A stretch of DNA of 64,000 nt from Piscinibacter aquaticus (GCA_007994965.1 VOPW01000001.1:930001-994000), one strand, 5' to 3'. Shown: positions 19,356 to 33,039, counted from the stretch's first letter. Translations and numbers: made by a program. Notes: generated by a model from the letters alone, not told the origin.

Positions 19356-20333
19356 ATGGACTTGCTGGTCGTTGAACCCCTCGAAACCGAGGTGATGCAG
19401 TGGCTCGAGTCGCGCCATGCGGTGCGCTTCGCGCCCGAACTCGCGTTCGAGCCGCGGGCGCTGCGCCAGGCGCTGTACAACGTGCGCGCCATCATCGTGC
19501 CGCCGAGCTGCGCGATCGACGCGCAGGCGCTGCACTACGCGCCGGTGCTGCGGGCCGTCGGCCGGGCGAGCGCCGGTGCGGAGAACATCGATCTCGACGC
19601 CTGCGCGCGCAACGGCGTGGAAGTGGTGCGCAGCCTCACGGCCAGCGCCCAGGCCGAGGCCGAGTTCATGATCGGGGCGCTGCTGTCGATGCTGCGCCGC
19701 GTGCCGGTGGTCGGCAGCGACGGCATGCTGGTCGGGCGCGAACTGGGCGCCGCGACCGTCGGCCTGGTTGGCATGCCGCCGGCCGCGCGCTCGATGTCGC
19801 AGCTGCTTGGCGCCTTCGGCTCCAAGGTGGTGGGCTACGACCCCTCGCTGCATGCGAGCGACAGCGTCTGGGAGCGCTGGCGCGTGCGGCCCATGGGCCT
19901 GCGCGAGCTGCTCGAGACCTGCGACGCGGTGTGCGTGCAGCTGGCCTATTTCAGCCGCTACCAAGGCCTGCTCGGCGACCGCTTCCTGCCGTTCTGCAAG
20001 CCCAACCAGGTGATCGTCAGCACGGCGCACTCGGCCTTGTTCGACGAGAAGGCACTCGCCGCCGTGCTCTCCAGCGGCCGTGTCGCCGCGGCCTGGTTCG
20101 ACAGCATGGAGCCGGGCGCGCTCGACAGCGGCCGGCCACTGGCGGGCATCACCACGCTGCAGATCACGCCGCGCGTGGCCAGCACCACGCGTGAGTCGCG
20201 CCTGCGCAGTGCGTGGGCGGTGGCGCGGCGCATCGACGAACTGCTCGCCGCGGCGCCGCAGCCGCAGCGCGACTTCAGGCCGACGGACCCAAGCGTCCCA
20301 GCTGATCTCGCAGACGGTCCCGTGTCGCCGTGA
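19356..20333 (+). CDS. D-2-hydroxyacid dehydrogenase homologue with substituted catalytic residues
   Basis: A 325-residue protein of the phosphoglycerate-dehydrogenase fold, intact. The opening [18 protein letters not shown] and the substrate-domain strand [13 protein letters not shown] are typical, and [17 protein letters not shown] matches the VGxGxDNID region. The catalytic set is changed. The Arg of VNxARGxxVD is in [16 protein letters not shown], and the His of TPHxAxxT is Arg in [13 protein letters not shown]. The Rossmann GxGxxG is [11 protein letters not shown]. Glu of the dyad may remain in [11 protein letters not shown]. It may bind NAD without normal catalysis. The end overlaps the convergent valS gene by 59 bases. 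Confidence 0.8.
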   Translation: MDLLVVEPLETEVMQWLESRHAVRFAPELAFEPRALRQALYNVRAIIVPPSCAIDAQALHYAPVLRAVGRASAGAENIDLDACARNGVEVVRSLTASAQAEAEFMIGALLSMLRRVPVVGSDGMLVGRELGAATVGLVGMPPAARSMSQLLGAFGSKVVGYDPSLHASDSVWERWRVRPMGLRELLETCDAVCVQLAYFSRYQGLLGDRFLPFCKPNQVIVSTAHSALFDEKALAAVLSSGRVAAAWFDSMEPGALDSGRPLAGITTLQITPRVASTTRESRLRSAWAVARRIDELLAAAPQPQRDFRPTDPSVPADLADGPVSP

Positions 20334-23068
20334 AGTCGGCGATGCGCTGACGCTCCTGCGCCACCACGGCCGCGGGGGCGCGCGCGACGAAGCTCTCGTT
20401 GCCCAGCTTGGCGTTGGCCTTGGTGATCTCGCCCTCCAGGCGGGCAATCTCCTTGCCCAGGCGCTCGCTCTCGGCGGCCACGTCGATCTCGACGTGCAGC
20501 GCCAGGCGTGATTCGCCGCGCACCACCACCGGCAACGCCTGAGTGGCCTGCGCGAAGGCGGGCTCGTCGTCGAACACCTGCACGTCCGAGAGCTTGGCCA
20601 GCGCGGTGAGCAGCGGCGCGGCCTCGCGCAGGAAGGCGTTGTCGCCGCAGGCGCGCAGCGGCACGCGCTGGCCCGGCGGCAGGCCCATCTCGCTGCGCAG
20701 CGCGCGGCAGGCACCGGCCAGGTCCTTCAGCTTCGCGACCCAGGCATCGGCCGACGGATCGATGTTCTGCGGCTGCGCCTGCGGATATGGTGCCGCCACG
20801 ATGCCGCGCTCGCTGTGCGTGCCGGCCACCGGTGCGACGCGCTCCCACAGTTCGGCGGTGATGAAGGGCGTGATCGGGTGCAGCAGGCGCAACGCCGCCT
20901 CCAGCACGCGGATCAGCGTGCGGCGCGTGGCGCGCTGCTGATCGGCCGTGCCGTTGGCGATCTGCACCTTGGCGATCTCGATGTACCAGTCGCAGTACTC
21001 GTCCCACACGAAGGTGTAGATCGCGTTGGCGACGTTGTCGAGGCGGTAGTCGGCGAAGCCCTGGGCCACCGCGGATTCCACGCGCTGCAGCTCGCCGATG
21101 ATCCAGCGATCGGCCGCCGAACGACCGGCGCCGCCGCTGTCGGAACAGTCATGCCCCTCGCAGTTCATCAGCACGAACTTGGTGGCATTCCAGAGCTTGT
21201 TGCAGAAGTTGCGGTAGCCCTCGCAGCGCTTGCTGTCGAAGTTGATGTTGCGTCCCAGGCTCGCCAGCGACGCGAAGGTGAAGCGCAGCGCGTCGGCGCC
21301 GAAGGCGGGGATGCCCTCGGGGAACTCCTTCTCGGTGTCCTTGCGCACGCGCGGCGCGGTCTCCGGGCGGCGCAGGCCGGTGGTGCGCTTCTCCAGCAGC
21401 TGCGGCAGCGCGATGCCGTCGATCAGGTCGACCGGATCGAGCACGTTGCCTTCGCTCTTGCTCATCTTGCGGCCCTGCGCGTCGCGCACCAGGCCGTGGA
21501 TGTAGACGTGGCGGAACGGCACTGGCCGGTGAAATGCACCGTCATCATGATCATCCGGGCGACCCAGAAGAAGATGATGTCGAAGCCGGTGACCAGCACC
21601 GACGAGGGCAGGAAGAGATCCTGTTCCACCGTCTTCGCCGGCCAGCCCAGCGTGGAGAAGGGCACCAGGGCCGACGAGTACCGGTGTCGAGCACGTCGGG
21701 GTCGCGCTGCAGCGGGCCGGCATAGCCGTCGGCGCTGGCCTTGGCGCGCGCTTCCTCTTCGCTGCGCGCCACGTAGACCTGCCCGTCGATGCCGTACCAG
21801 GCCGGGATCTGGTGGCCCCACCAGAGCTGGCGCGAGATGCACCAGTCCTGGATGTTGTTCATCCACTGGTTGTAGGTGTTGACCCACTGCTCGGGCACGA
21901 ACTTCACCGAGCCGTTCTCCACCACCTCGATCGCCTGCTGCGCGATGCTCTTGCCATTCGCACCCGGCTTGGTGGTGGCCACGAACCACTGGTCGGTGAG
22001 CATGGGCTCGACGACACGGCCGGTGCGTGCGCAGCGCGGCACCATCAGCTTGTGCTTCTTGACCTCGATCAGCAGGCCGAGCGACTCGAGATCGGCGACG
22101 ACCTTCTTGCGCGCGACGAAGCGATCCAGCCCGCGGTAGGCCTCGGGCGCGTGGTCGTTGACCTTCGCGTCGAGCGAGAGGATGCCGATGATCGGCAGGC
22201 CGTGGCGCTGGCCCACCGCATAGTCGTTGGCATCGTGCGCCGGCGTGACCTTCACGACGCCGGTGCCGAATTCGCGGTCCACGTACGCATCCGCGATGAC
22301 CGGGATCTCGCGGTCGCACAGCGGCAGTCGCACCGTCTTGCCCACGAGCTTCGCGTAGCGCTCGTCTTCCGGGTGGATCATCACCGCCACGTCGCCCAGC
22401 ATGGTCTCGGGCCGCGTGGTGGCCACCACCAGTGCGCCACTGCCATCGGTGAGCGGATACGAGATGTGCCACAGCGAGCCGTCTTCCTCCTCGCTCTCGA
22501 CCTCGAGGTCGGACACCGCCGACATCAGCACCGGATCCCAGTTGACCAGCCGCTTGCCGCGGTAGATGAGGCCTTCCTCGTACAGCTTCACGAAGGTGTC
22601 GGTGACGACCTTCGAGAGCTTGTCGTCCATCGTGAAGTATTCGTGCTCCCAGCTGACGCTGTCGCCCATGCGGCGCATCTGCCGGGTGATCGTCGCGCCC
22701 GAGCTGTGCTTCCAGTCCCACACGTGCTTCAGGAAGGCCTCGCGTCCGAGGTCGTGGCGGCTGATGCCGGCTTCCTGCAGCTGCCGCTCGACGACGATCT
22801 GCGTGGCGATGCCTGCGTGGTCGGTGCCCGGCACCCACAGCGTGTTGAAGCCGCGCATGCGGTGGTAGCGCGTCAGCGAGTCCATGATCGTCTGGTTGAA
22901 CGCATGGCCCATGTGCAGCGTGCCGGTCACGTTCGGCGGCGGCAACTGGATGGAAAACGACGGCTTGTTCAACTCCAGCGTGGGGCGGTAGGCGCCGCTC
23001 CTCTCCCACAGCGGGCCCCAGTGGGCCTCGATGGCGGCAGGCTCGAAGGATTTCGCGAGTTCGGTCAT
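20275..23068 (-). CDS. valS: Valyl-tRNA synthetase (two frameshifts)
   Basis: Essential class I aminoacyl-tRNA synthetase of about 930 residues. It starts [17 protein letters not shown]; the HIGH motif is in [17 protein letters not shown] and the KMSKS loop in [14 protein letters not shown]. The editing domain ([14 protein letters not shown]) and C-terminal coiled-coil arm ([17 protein letters not shown]) are present. The frame breaks at 21681-21684 (CCGG; the family reads VLDTWYSSAL, needing CCTGG on the coding strand) and near 21522 (GGCCAGTGCC for GGCCAGGTGCC, TGQVPF). Both lie at would-be CCWGG sites. An essential gene cannot tolerate these, which is good evidence for sequence error. Confidence 0.95.
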
Positions 23069-23187
23069 GGCGCGGGCAAGCACGGCGCGGGGCCGTGAAA
23101 CGAAGTGCAAGGCGGGGAGAGCGGGATTGTAGGTGGACGGGCCGTGCTGCTATGGTGCGCGCGTCACCGTTCAGGGAGTCATGAAGC

Positions 23188-24515
23188 ATGCAGTTCCGTC
23201 GTCTTGCCTCGTTCGGCACCTCGATCGCCGCCGCCGTGCTGCTCGCGGCCTGTGGCGGGGGCGGAGGTGGCTCGTCCGGAGGCAGTGCCGCCTGCGACGT
23301 GGCCAGCCAGAAGAACTGGCTGCGCAGCTACATGCTCGACTGGTACTACTGGACCGGACTGTCGCCGAATCCGGAGCCAGCCGGCTTCGCGACGCTCGAT
23401 GCCTACTTCGCAGCGCTGAAGTACACGAACTACCCGGGCGTGCCGAACGGCATCGATCCCTGGAGCGGCTACCAGAGCACGGCGAGCTACAACCAGTTCT
23501 TCGCCGAGGGCCGCAGCACCGGCTATGGCGTCTCCGTCAACGGCCTCGAAGCCCAGCTGCCGCTGAAGATCCGCTACATCGAGCCGCAGTCTCCCGCCGG
23601 CCGGCCGGGCTGCGCCGCGGCGACGTGATCAAGGCGATCAACGGCGTGCCCGACACCACGCTGATCACCGGCAACTTCTCGGTGCTCAGCGGCGCCGCCG
23701 GCCAGCAGATCACGCTGGACATAGAACGCAACGGCACGCCGCAGCGCGTCACCCTCACCGCGGCCGACTATGCGTTGACGCCGGTGTCCGCCTCGGCGAC
23801 GTTGACCGCGGGGACGGCCAAGGTCGGCTACATCGTGCTGAAGGACTTCATCGTGCAGGCCGAGCCCGAGCTGACGTCTCGCCTGAACGCCATCAAGGCG
23901 GCCGGCGCGACCGACCGGGTCATCGACCTGCGCTACAACGGCGGCGGGCGCATCTCCACGGCCAACCACTTCGCCTCGGAGGTGGTCGGCCCGCGCGGTG
24001 TCTTCACCACGCTGCAGTACAACAGCAAGCAGCAGGCGTCGAATCGCAGTTTCACGCTGACGGCCAGCACCGCGGCTGGCGTGTTCAACCGCATCGTCGT
24101 GCTCACCGGCCCGCGCAGCTGCTCGGCCAGCGAGCTGCTGATCAACGGCCTGCGGCCCTACGCCCAGCAGGTCAGCACCATCGGCAGCACCAGTTGCGGC
24201 AAGCCCTATGGCTTCAATCCGGTGGAGTCCTGCAGCAACACCTTCAGCATCGTCAACTTCAAGGCCGTCAATTCGCTCGGCCAGGGCGACTATGAAGCCG
24301 GCATCACGCCGACCTGCGCAGTGGCCGACGACTTCTCCGGCGCTCTCGGCGACCCGACCGAGAAGCTCACCGCCGCCGCGCTGGGCTACCTGCAGACCGG
24401 CAACTGCCCGGCGACCGCCGCCGCACCGAGTGCAGACCGCGCCAGGGCGCTCGCCGCGAGGCTGCAGCGTGCCGGTGCCGAACCCGGCGAGCGGCGCGGC
24501 ATGACCGCCGACTGA
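23188..24515 (+). CDS. S41-family (C-terminal processing-type) peptidase, lipoprotein (frameshift)
   Basis: About 443 residues. Lipoprotein signal [22 protein letters not shown] followed by a Gly/Ser tether. A PDZ domain follows ([20 protein letters not shown]) and then the S41 catalytic domain with [25 protein letters not shown] and the nucleophile in [15 protein letters not shown] (SxSASE). One base is missing near 23600: restoring GGCCAGGCCGGG gives S-P-A-G-Q-A-G-L. The tail is Ala/Arg-rich. Probably a surface or periplasmic protease; its lipid anchor and Cys-containing C-terminal half ([17 protein letters not shown]) are notable. Confidence 0.85.
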
Positions 24516-24590
24516 CGGACAGGCGGACAGCAGACACATTCCGACATGTTGCGGCACAGACCCGCAACGGTCGGCACCGAGCATGGGGCC

Positions 24591-25384
24591 ATGACCCCAT
24601 GCCACCACGTGCACCTCGTCGATGCCGATGCCGCCGCGCGCGGCGCCATCGCGCGCTATCTCGAACACCACGGCCTCGCCGTCACCGCGATGGACTCGGC
24701 GGCCGATCTGCTGCGCCGCATGCACCGCCAGCGCCCCGATGCGGTGATCATGGATGCGGCCTTGCCCGGCCTCAGCGGCCTGCAGGCCTGCCGGCAGCTG
24801 CGCGGCGAAGGCGACCGGGTGCCGCTGATCCTGCTCACCGAGCGCAACGAGGAAGTCGACCGCGTGCTCGCGCTGGAGATGGGCGCCGACGACGTGCTCG
24901 GCAAGCCCTGCCCGCTGCGTGAACTGCTGGCGCGGCTGCACGCGTTGCTTCGGCGCGCCAACGTGCCGCCCGGCTGCCGCAGCTGGCGAAGGCGCCGGTG
25001 GATATCGGCGAGCTGCGCTTCGATCTCGCCTCGCGCAGCCTGCTGCGCGGCAGCCGCGTGAACGTGCTGAGCACCGTGGAGTTTGCCGTGCTCGCCGAAC
25101 TGGTGGCCAACCCCGGCGTCGCCATCTCGCGCGAGCGCCTGCTCGCGGCCTCGCACGGCCGCAGCGACGGTCTGCTGCCGCGCGCGATCGACGTAGCGGT
25201 GATGCGGCTGCGCAAGCGCGTCGAGCCCGACCCGGCGCAGCCGCGCTTCCTGCAGACCATTCGCGGCCACGGCTACATGTTCGTGCCGGCCAGCGTGGTG
25301 GCGCCCGCGCGCGACGCCGATCGGGGCGCGCGCCGCTACATCAGCAGGTGCTCTCCGGCGTTCTCGCCGCCGAGCACCACGTAG
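24591..25384 (+). CDS. OmpR/PhoB-family response regulator, orphan (frameshift)
   Basis: About 264 residues. Receiver domain: acidic pair in [10 protein letters not shown], phospho-acceptor Asp in [17 protein letters not shown], signal-relay Thr in LILLTERN, and Lys in [13 protein letters not shown]. The DNA-binding winged helix is in the next frame: [69 protein letters not shown]. The break is near 24970 (GCCCGGCTG, perhaps CCCAGGCTG). No histidine kinase is next to it. The stop at 25384 lies inside the convergent guaC gene; the overlap of 49 bases may partly reflect a wrong terminal frame. Confidence 0.85.
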
Positions 25385-26312
25385 TTCACCTTGCGCAGGT
25401 CGGCGAGCTTCGTGCCACCGCCATAGCTGATCGAGCTCTGCACGTCCTCGTGCATCTCGCGCATCGTGTCGGCCAGCCTGCCCTTGATCGGCTCGAGGAT
25501 GCGCTTGCCCTCGACGTGCTTGTACTCGCCCTTGTTGAAGTCGCTGGCCGAGCCGTAGTACTCCTTGTAGCGCTTGCCGTCGACCTCGACCGTCTGGCCC
25601 GGCGACTCCTCGTGCCCGGCGAACAGCGAGCCGATCATCACCATCGAGGCACCGAAGCGCACGCTCTGGCGATGTCGCCATGGTGGCGGATGCCGCCGTC
25701 CGCAATGATCGGCTTGGTGGCCACGCGCGCACACCACTTCAGCGCCGAGAGCTGCCAGCCGCCGGTGCCGAAGCCGGTCTTGAGCTTGGTGATGCACACC
25801 TTGCCCGGACCGACGCCGACCTTGGTGGCGTCCGCGCCCCAGTTCTCCAGGTCGATCACCGCCTCGGGCGTGGCCACGTTGCCGGCGATCACGAAGGTGC
25901 GGGGCATCTTCTCCTTGATGTGGGCAATCATGCGGCGCACGCTCTCGGCATGGCCGTGGGCGATGTCGATGGTGATGTAGTCGGCGCCCACGCCCTCGAG
26001 CGCGAGATGGTCGATCACCTGGTAGTCGGCCGGCTTCACGCCCGAGCTGATCGAGACGATCAGGCCCTTCTCGCGCATGCGCTTGGCATAGGCCACGCTG
26101 TCGATCTCGAAGCGGTGCATCACGTAGAAGTAGCCGTTGGCGGCGAGCCACTCGGTGATGGGCTCGTCGACCACCGTCTTCATGTTGGCCGGCACCACCG
26201 GCAGCTTGAAGCGGTGCGGGCCGAACTCGATCGAGGGGTCGCACTCGCTGCGGCTTTCCACACGGCACTTGCGCGGGAGCAGGAGGATGTTGTCGTAGTC
26301 GAAGATTTCCAT
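25336..26312 (-). CDS. guaC: GMP reductase GuaC (frameshift)
   Basis: Converts GMP to IMP with NADPH in purine salvage. About 325 residues, starting [21 protein letters not shown]. Motifs: [73 protein letters not shown] active-site loop (GPGKVCITK, catalytic Cys) and [15 protein letters not shown]. The break near 25665 (CTCTGGC) fits loss of one base at a CCTGG site: GDIA(R)[23 protein letters not shown] follows in the next frame. It lacks the CBS domains of IMP dehydrogenase. The family has a YEYYGSAS-like loop, seen here as [13 protein letters not shown]. Confidence 0.92.
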
Positions 26313-26365
26313 GGCAGCGGCTCCGTGAATGAAGGTGCGAGCGCTTGACTTGGAAACCCGGTTCC

Positions 26366-26401
26366 GAAAAAGAAAACCGGGCGCCAAAATTTGGGCCCGG
26401 T
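26366..26401 (-). terminator. Intrinsic terminator downstream of the patatin gene
   Basis: Reading leftward, ACCGGGC (26401-26395) pairs with GCCCGGT (26382-26376) around an AT-rich loop and runs into TTTTCTTTTT (26375-26366). It ends the patatin transcript just before the guaC promoter region, which it overlaps. Confidence 0.8.
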
Positions 26402-26409
26402 GGCGAATT

Positions 26410-27456
26410 CTACGCCGCCGGCCCGGGCGGCGAGAAGCAGGCGGCCAGATCCACGCTGGCCTCGTGCCCGACCCGGCGGCCGTGCGATTCCAGCCAGCGC
26501 GAGGCGCGCTCGCGGCCGAGATCGCGCAGGCGTTCGAGGAAAGGCAGATGGGCAATCAGCTTCGTCTCGGCCGCAAGCGCGCCGAGGTCGTCGTGTGCGT
26601 CGATCAGGTGGGTGCGCAGCTTGCGCAGCCGGCGTTCGAGCCGGCCGACGGCGAACAGCGAGCGGCGCGCCTCGGCGCAGGCCTCGCCGAGCAGCGTGGC
26701 CTCGCGCAGAAATCCAGCGTTGAAGCTGAACTCCAGCGCGCGGCTGCGGATGTCCTCCGCGCTCATCGGCACGTGCGCGTGCGACATCGGGCTGAGCGCG
26801 ACGATCAGCAGATCGGCCACGCCGGCCTTCACGAGCGGGAACAGCGCCGGGTTGGCGCTGTAGCCCCCATCCCAGTAGGGCTCGCCGTCGATCATCACGG
26901 CCTGGTGCAGGGTGGGCAGGCAGGCCGAGGCCAGCGCGGCATTCACGCCCAGCTCGCCATTGCCGAACAGGCGCAACCGGCCGCTGTTGGCATGCGTGGC
27001 GGCGATGAAGAGGCGGGGCGCGGACCGCTTCTTCAGCCGCTCGAAGTCGATCTGAGATGCCAGCACTTCGCGCAGCGGGTTCAACCCCAGCGGGTTCAGT
27101 TGGTAGGGAGAGAGCAGCCGAGTCCAGTGCATCAGCGCACGCATGCCGGGGGCGAGGCCGGGGCTCTCGGTCGGGCCGACCAGCCATTGCTCGAAGGGCA
27201 GCTGCGTGCCCACCGCGCGCCAGAAGTCAGCCAGCGCCTCGCGTGCGCCTTCCGCGCCGCCGCGCATCCAGCCCGTGGCCAGCGCCAGCGCGTTCATCGC
27301 GCCGGCGCTGGTGCCGCTGATCGCATCGAAGCGGAAGCGCCCTGTCTCCAGCAGCGCATCGAGCACGCCCCAGGTGTAGGCGCCGTGCGCGCCGCCGCCT
27401 TGCAGCGCGAGGCCGAGCGCAGGGCGGGTGAAGGGCAGCGAGCGAAACCAGGGCAT
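26410..27456 (-). CDS. Patatin-like phospholipase
   Basis: A 348-residue acyl hydrolase, intact. Oxyanion loop [16 protein letters not shown], nucleophile elbow [15 protein letters not shown] (GTSAG), and the catalytic Asp in [13 protein letters not shown] (D-G-G). The C-terminal third ([39 protein letters not shown]) is a basic helical extension. No signal peptide, so probably cytoplasmic or membrane-peripheral. Similar proteins sit beside PHA genes in other Burkholderiales, but no direct link is seen here. Confidence 0.9.
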   Translation of the reverse strand: MPWFRSLPFTRPALGLALQGGGAHGAYTWGVLDALLETGRFRFDAISGTSAGAMNALALATGWMRGGAEGAREALADFWRAVGTQLPFEQWLVGPTESPGLAPGMRALMHWTRLLSPYQLNPLGLNPLREVLASQIDFERLKKRSAPRLFIAATHANSGRLRLFGNGELGVNAALASACLPTLHQAVMIDGEPYWDGGYSANPALFPLVKAGVADLLIVALSPMSHAHVPMSAEDIRSRALEFSFNAGFLREATLLGEACAEARRSLFAVGRLERRLRKLRTHLIDAHDDLGALAAETKLIAHLPFLERLRDLGRERASRWLESHGRRVGHEASVDLAACFSPPGPAA

Positions 27457-27512
27457 GGGCAAAGGGCGTTGCGAGAAGCGTGCCCAGCATGCCAGCCGTG
27501 GGTGACGCCGCG

Positions 27513-29509
27513 TTACGGCGCGTTCGGCAGATCGCTGCGCCGGACCGGCAGGCGCATCGGGCGCTGCCCGGCTGCGGCGGTGATCGCATTGAAGATCGCG
27601 CCGGCACCCGCCACGATGGCTGTCTCGCCGGCGCCGGACGCCGCCGCCTCGCTCTCGACGAGATCGATGTCGAACTGCGGCATCTGCGCGATGCGCGGCA
27701 GCGCATAGGCCGCGAACGAGTCGACCGCCACACGGCCGCCGTCGGTGGGCAACTCGTCGCTCAGCACCAGGCCCATCGACCAGACGAGATTCCCCTCCAC
27801 CTGGGCACGCACGCCGTCGGCATCCACCATCGCGCCGCAGTCGTGGCTGCACCAGATCCGCGTGACGCGGATGGCGTCGGACTCCAGCCGCACCTCGGCC
27901 ACCGCCGCGGCCACGCTGCGCCCCTTGTAGACGCCGCAGGCCACGCCGCGGGCATGGCCGCGGGGCAAGGGCACGGCAGCCGCGCGGGCGGCAGCGCGGC
28001 GCAGCACCGCGGCCAGCCGCTCGGGGTGCAGCAGGTGCTCGCCGGCCTGCGCCTGCGCCAGATGGCGAAGGCGGAAGGCCACCGGGTCCTCGCCTGCGTG
28101 CCGTGCCGCCGCGTCCATCGCCGCCTCGATCGCCAGCACGTTCGGCCCGGCGCCCAGGCCGCGCCAGGGGGCCGGTGGTGATCGGCAAGCGCGTCAGCGC
28201 CAGCTGCGCCGCTGCCGCGCGAAGGCATAGGGCGCATGCTGGCCGCGCGCCGTGCCGTCGTCGCCGATCAGGTCGGTGAGGCGCTGCATCCAGGGCGGCA
28301 CCGCGGCATTGGTGAACAGCACGTGCGAGCCCGACAGCGCATGCCACCAGTCGGAGATGCGGCCCTGCGCATCGAGCCGGGCACGGATGCGGTGCGAGGC
28401 CGGCGGTCGGTGAAAGCCGCCGAAGAACTCGTCGTCGCGATTCCACTGCAGCTTCACCGGCGCGCCGATCGCCTTGGCGACCCAGGCCGCCTCGCGCTCG
28501 ACGGTGGCGATCGTGCGCCCGCCGAAGGCGCCGCCCAGTCGCATGGTGTGGACCGTGACCCGCTCGACCGGCAGGCCGTGGTCGCGCGCCAGAATGTCAC
28601 GCACGTAGAACGGATCCTGCGTGCCGCACCACACCTCGAGCGCGCCATCGTCGACGAAGCGGGCCACGGCACAGCGCGGCTCCAGGCCGGCATGGGCGGC
28701 CGCCGGAACGTCCAGGCGCAGGTCGATGGCCCAGGGTCCGTCGTCGACGCGGCCGTTGTCCTTGGTCAGCGAGCCCGCGGCGAGTGCCCGGTCGACGTCG
28801 ACGGCCTGCAGCGCCTCGGGCAGCCCGGGCGGTTCGCTCCAGCGGGCGCGTGCCGCATCGCGCAGCGCCTGCAGCGCGCCGGGGTGATCGGCCACCAGCG
28901 CCGGTCCGTCGAGCGGCGGCAGATCGACACGGCGCAGGAAACCCGGCACGCGCGCGAGCGCGGCCTCGTCGAGGCCGAGCAGCACGCTGCCGGTTTCGCG
29001 CCGCCACGGGCTGCGCAGCACGCAGGCGTGGCGCAGGCCGGGCAGCTGCACATCGGCCGTGAACGTCGGCGCACCGGTGACGAGCGCCACCAGCGACGCA
29101 TTGGCATCCGTGTCGTCCGCTTGCGCCGTGGCCCGAGGCCGCTGCGCGCAGCATTGCGCACGCTTCGCGCAGCAGCGGCGCCAGCTCGCGCACCGAATCG
29201 CTGCCCACCGTGGCCTTGGCCGGCGCGACGTCGCCGGTGCTCGGGTGGCGAATGCGCACGGCGCCCTTCGGCACGCCCATTTCCCGCGCCACCAACGCCT
29301 GCAGCGCTGCGTGGATGCCCTGGCCCATCTCCATGCGGGGGAAAAAGTTCGATGCGGCCGGCGTCGTCCACACGCAGCCAGCCGAGCGCGTTCGCCAGCG
29401 TCGGCTGCGGTCGTCTCGGGATCGGCGGCAGCAGGCTGCAGCCAGTGGCGGTGAGCAGCACCGTGGCGGCACCGCCGGCCAGCAGGCTGCGGCGTTTCAC
29501 GCGGCTCAT
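27513..29509 (-). CDS. Molybdopterin-binding subunit of a xanthine-dehydrogenase-family hydroxylase, IorB-like (several frameshifts)
   Basis: Large subunit of an aldehyde-oxidase/isoquinoline-1-oxidoreductase type enzyme, about 660 residues. It begins [23 protein letters not shown] (twin-arginine signal; the family is often Tat-exported). Motifs across frames: [59 protein letters not shown] (Mo-site GGAFGGR), and near the end [23 protein letters not shown] and [18 protein letters not shown] (catalytic Glu in GAGE). Breaks lie near 29345 (T5/C5 homopolymer), 29130, 28215 and 28170 (C5 run), so homopolymers rather than CCWGG sites dominate here. Downstream partner of the 2Fe-2S subunit; their ends overlap. 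Confidence 0.85.
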
Positions 29510-29981
29510 GCGGCCTCCCCGCGTGCGAGGCGCGCGGCGGTGGATCGCCGCGCGAATGCGGTCGTAGGTGCCGCAGCGGCACAGCAGGCCATTCATCGCG
29601 GCGTCGATCTGTGCGTCGGTGGGCTGCGGGTGCGCCGCGATCAGCGCTGCCGCCGCCATCATCTGCCCGCTCTGGCAGTAGCCGCACTGCGGCACGCGCA
29701 GTGCGATCCAGGCGCGCTGCACCGGGTGCAGGCGGCCGCCGCGGGCCAGGCCCTCGACGGTGGTCACCTCTCGACCGGCGGCAGCGCTGCATGGTGTCAC
29801 GCACGATCGCACCGGCGCGCCGTCGAGGTGCACGGTGCAGGGCCCCGCAGGCCGCCCGGCCGCAGCCGAAGCGCGTGCCGACGAGGCCGCGGTCTTCGCG
29901 CAGCCACCACAGCAGCGGCATGTCGCGGCGCGAGGGATCGAGCGCGACGCGCTCGCCGTTGAGCAGGGGGGTGTCGTTCAT
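29506..29981 (-). CDS. 2Fe-2S subunit of a molybdenum hydroxylase, IorA-like (frameshifts)
   Basis: Small electron-transfer subunit of about 158 residues. The first ferredoxin-type cluster site is in [18 protein letters not shown], interrupted by one extra C near 29838 (GCGGGGCCCTGCACC). The second domain has [13 protein letters not shown] and the C-terminal cluster [16 protein letters not shown] second break near 29530 separates the true end ([12 protein letters not shown] at 29506) from an in-frame run-on into the large subunit. The start may be ATG 29981 (MNDTPLL) or ATG 30017; the former fits the family length. The gene is divergent from a Crp/Fnr-type regulator. Confidence 0.85.
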
Positions 29982-30016
29982 GAGCTGGATGCTGGCGAGC
30001 GACTTCTCCGCCGTCA

Positions 30017-30030
30017 TTAACCGCGGTTAA
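30017..30030. promoter_or_regulatory. Perfect 14-bp palindrome in the divergent hydroxylase/regulator promoter region
   Basis: TTAACCGCGGTTAA is fully self-complementary. It lies 36 bp upstream of the hydroxylase small-subunit start (29981) and 35 bp upstream of the regulator start (30066). Dyad operators of this size in a shared promoter are typical sites for a Crp/Fnr-family dimer, here most simply the adjacent regulator. A partial half-site GTTAAC follows at 30051-30056. Confidence 0.5.
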
Positions 30031-30065
30031 GACGGCCGCACGGCCCATGCGTTAACGTGCGTGCC

Positions 30066-30647
30066 ATGACGCTGCAGTGCCAGACCCTGCTCGAGATGCT
30101 GGCCGGCGATTCGCTGCCCGAGTGGGAGCGCTTCGCGCGCGACGTTCGCGTGCGGCGCGGCGGCCGGAGAATCGCTGTTCCATGCGGACCAGGGCTGGCC
30201 CTGGCTGGCGGTGGTGACGTCCGGCGTCGCCAAGCTGGTCTATCCGCGCGAGGACGGCGGCGAGCGCATCAAGTCCTTCATCGCCGAAGGCGCTTCTTTG
30301 CCAGCCTGGCCGCGCTGACGCCACGCGGCCGCACCACCTTCGCGGCCGTGGCGATGACCGATCTGGTGGTCGAGCAGATTCCCTATGTGACGCTGCGCGA
30401 GTTCGGCGACCGGCACCTGGCACGGCAGCGTGCGCTGCGCGTGGGCATGGAGCGCTACGGCGCGCGCAAGGAGAAGCGCGAGCGCGAACTGCTCACGCTC
30501 ACGCCGGAGCAGCGCTACGGCCGATTCCTCGTCGAAGAAGCGGTCTTGGCGGCGCGCATCCCGCAGAAGGATCTGGCGCTTTACCTGGGCATCACGCCCG
30601 TGGCGTTGTCGCGCATCCGCGGGAGGCTGCAGCGTTCGCGAACCTAG
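30066..30647 (+). CDS. Crp/Fnr-family transcriptional regulator (frameshifts)
   Basis: About 195 residues, starting MTLQCQTLLEMLAGDSLPEW. The cyclic-nucleotide-type beta-barrel is in a second frame: SLFHADQGWPWLAVVTSGVAKL, YPREDGGERIKSFIAEG. It then returns to the first frame with ASLAALTPRGRTTFAAVAMTD. The C-terminal helix-turn-helix reads RIPQKDLALYLGITPVALSRIRGRL, the Crp-type recognition helix. Breaks lie near 30165 and 30292 (GGCGC for GGCCGC). Effector residues for cAMP are not conserved as in CRP, so the signal is unknown. Divergent from the molybdenum hydroxylase genes and probably their regulator. Confidence 0.78.
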   Translation: MTLQCQTLLEMLAGDSLPEWERFARDVRVRRGGRRIAVPCGPGLALAGGGDVRRRQAGLSARGRRRAHQVLHRRRRFFASLAALTPRGRTTFAAVAMTDLVVEQIPYVTLREFGDRHLARQRALRVGMERYGARKEKRERELLTLTPEQRYGRFLVEEAVLAARIPQKDLALYLGITPVALSRIRGRLQRSRT

Positions 30648-30650
30648 AAT
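30645..30650 (+). promoter_or_regulatory. Possible -10 box of the UvrD/Rep helicase gene
   Basis: TAGAAT ends six bases before the ATG at 30657, placing the expected transcription start on or next to the first codon. It overlaps the last codons of the preceding regulator. A -35 box is not obvious. Confidence 0.35.
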
Positions 30651-30656
30651 CCCGCG

Positions 30657-33027
<2,371 letters not shown>

Positions 33028-33039
33028 GCTTCTGGCGGA

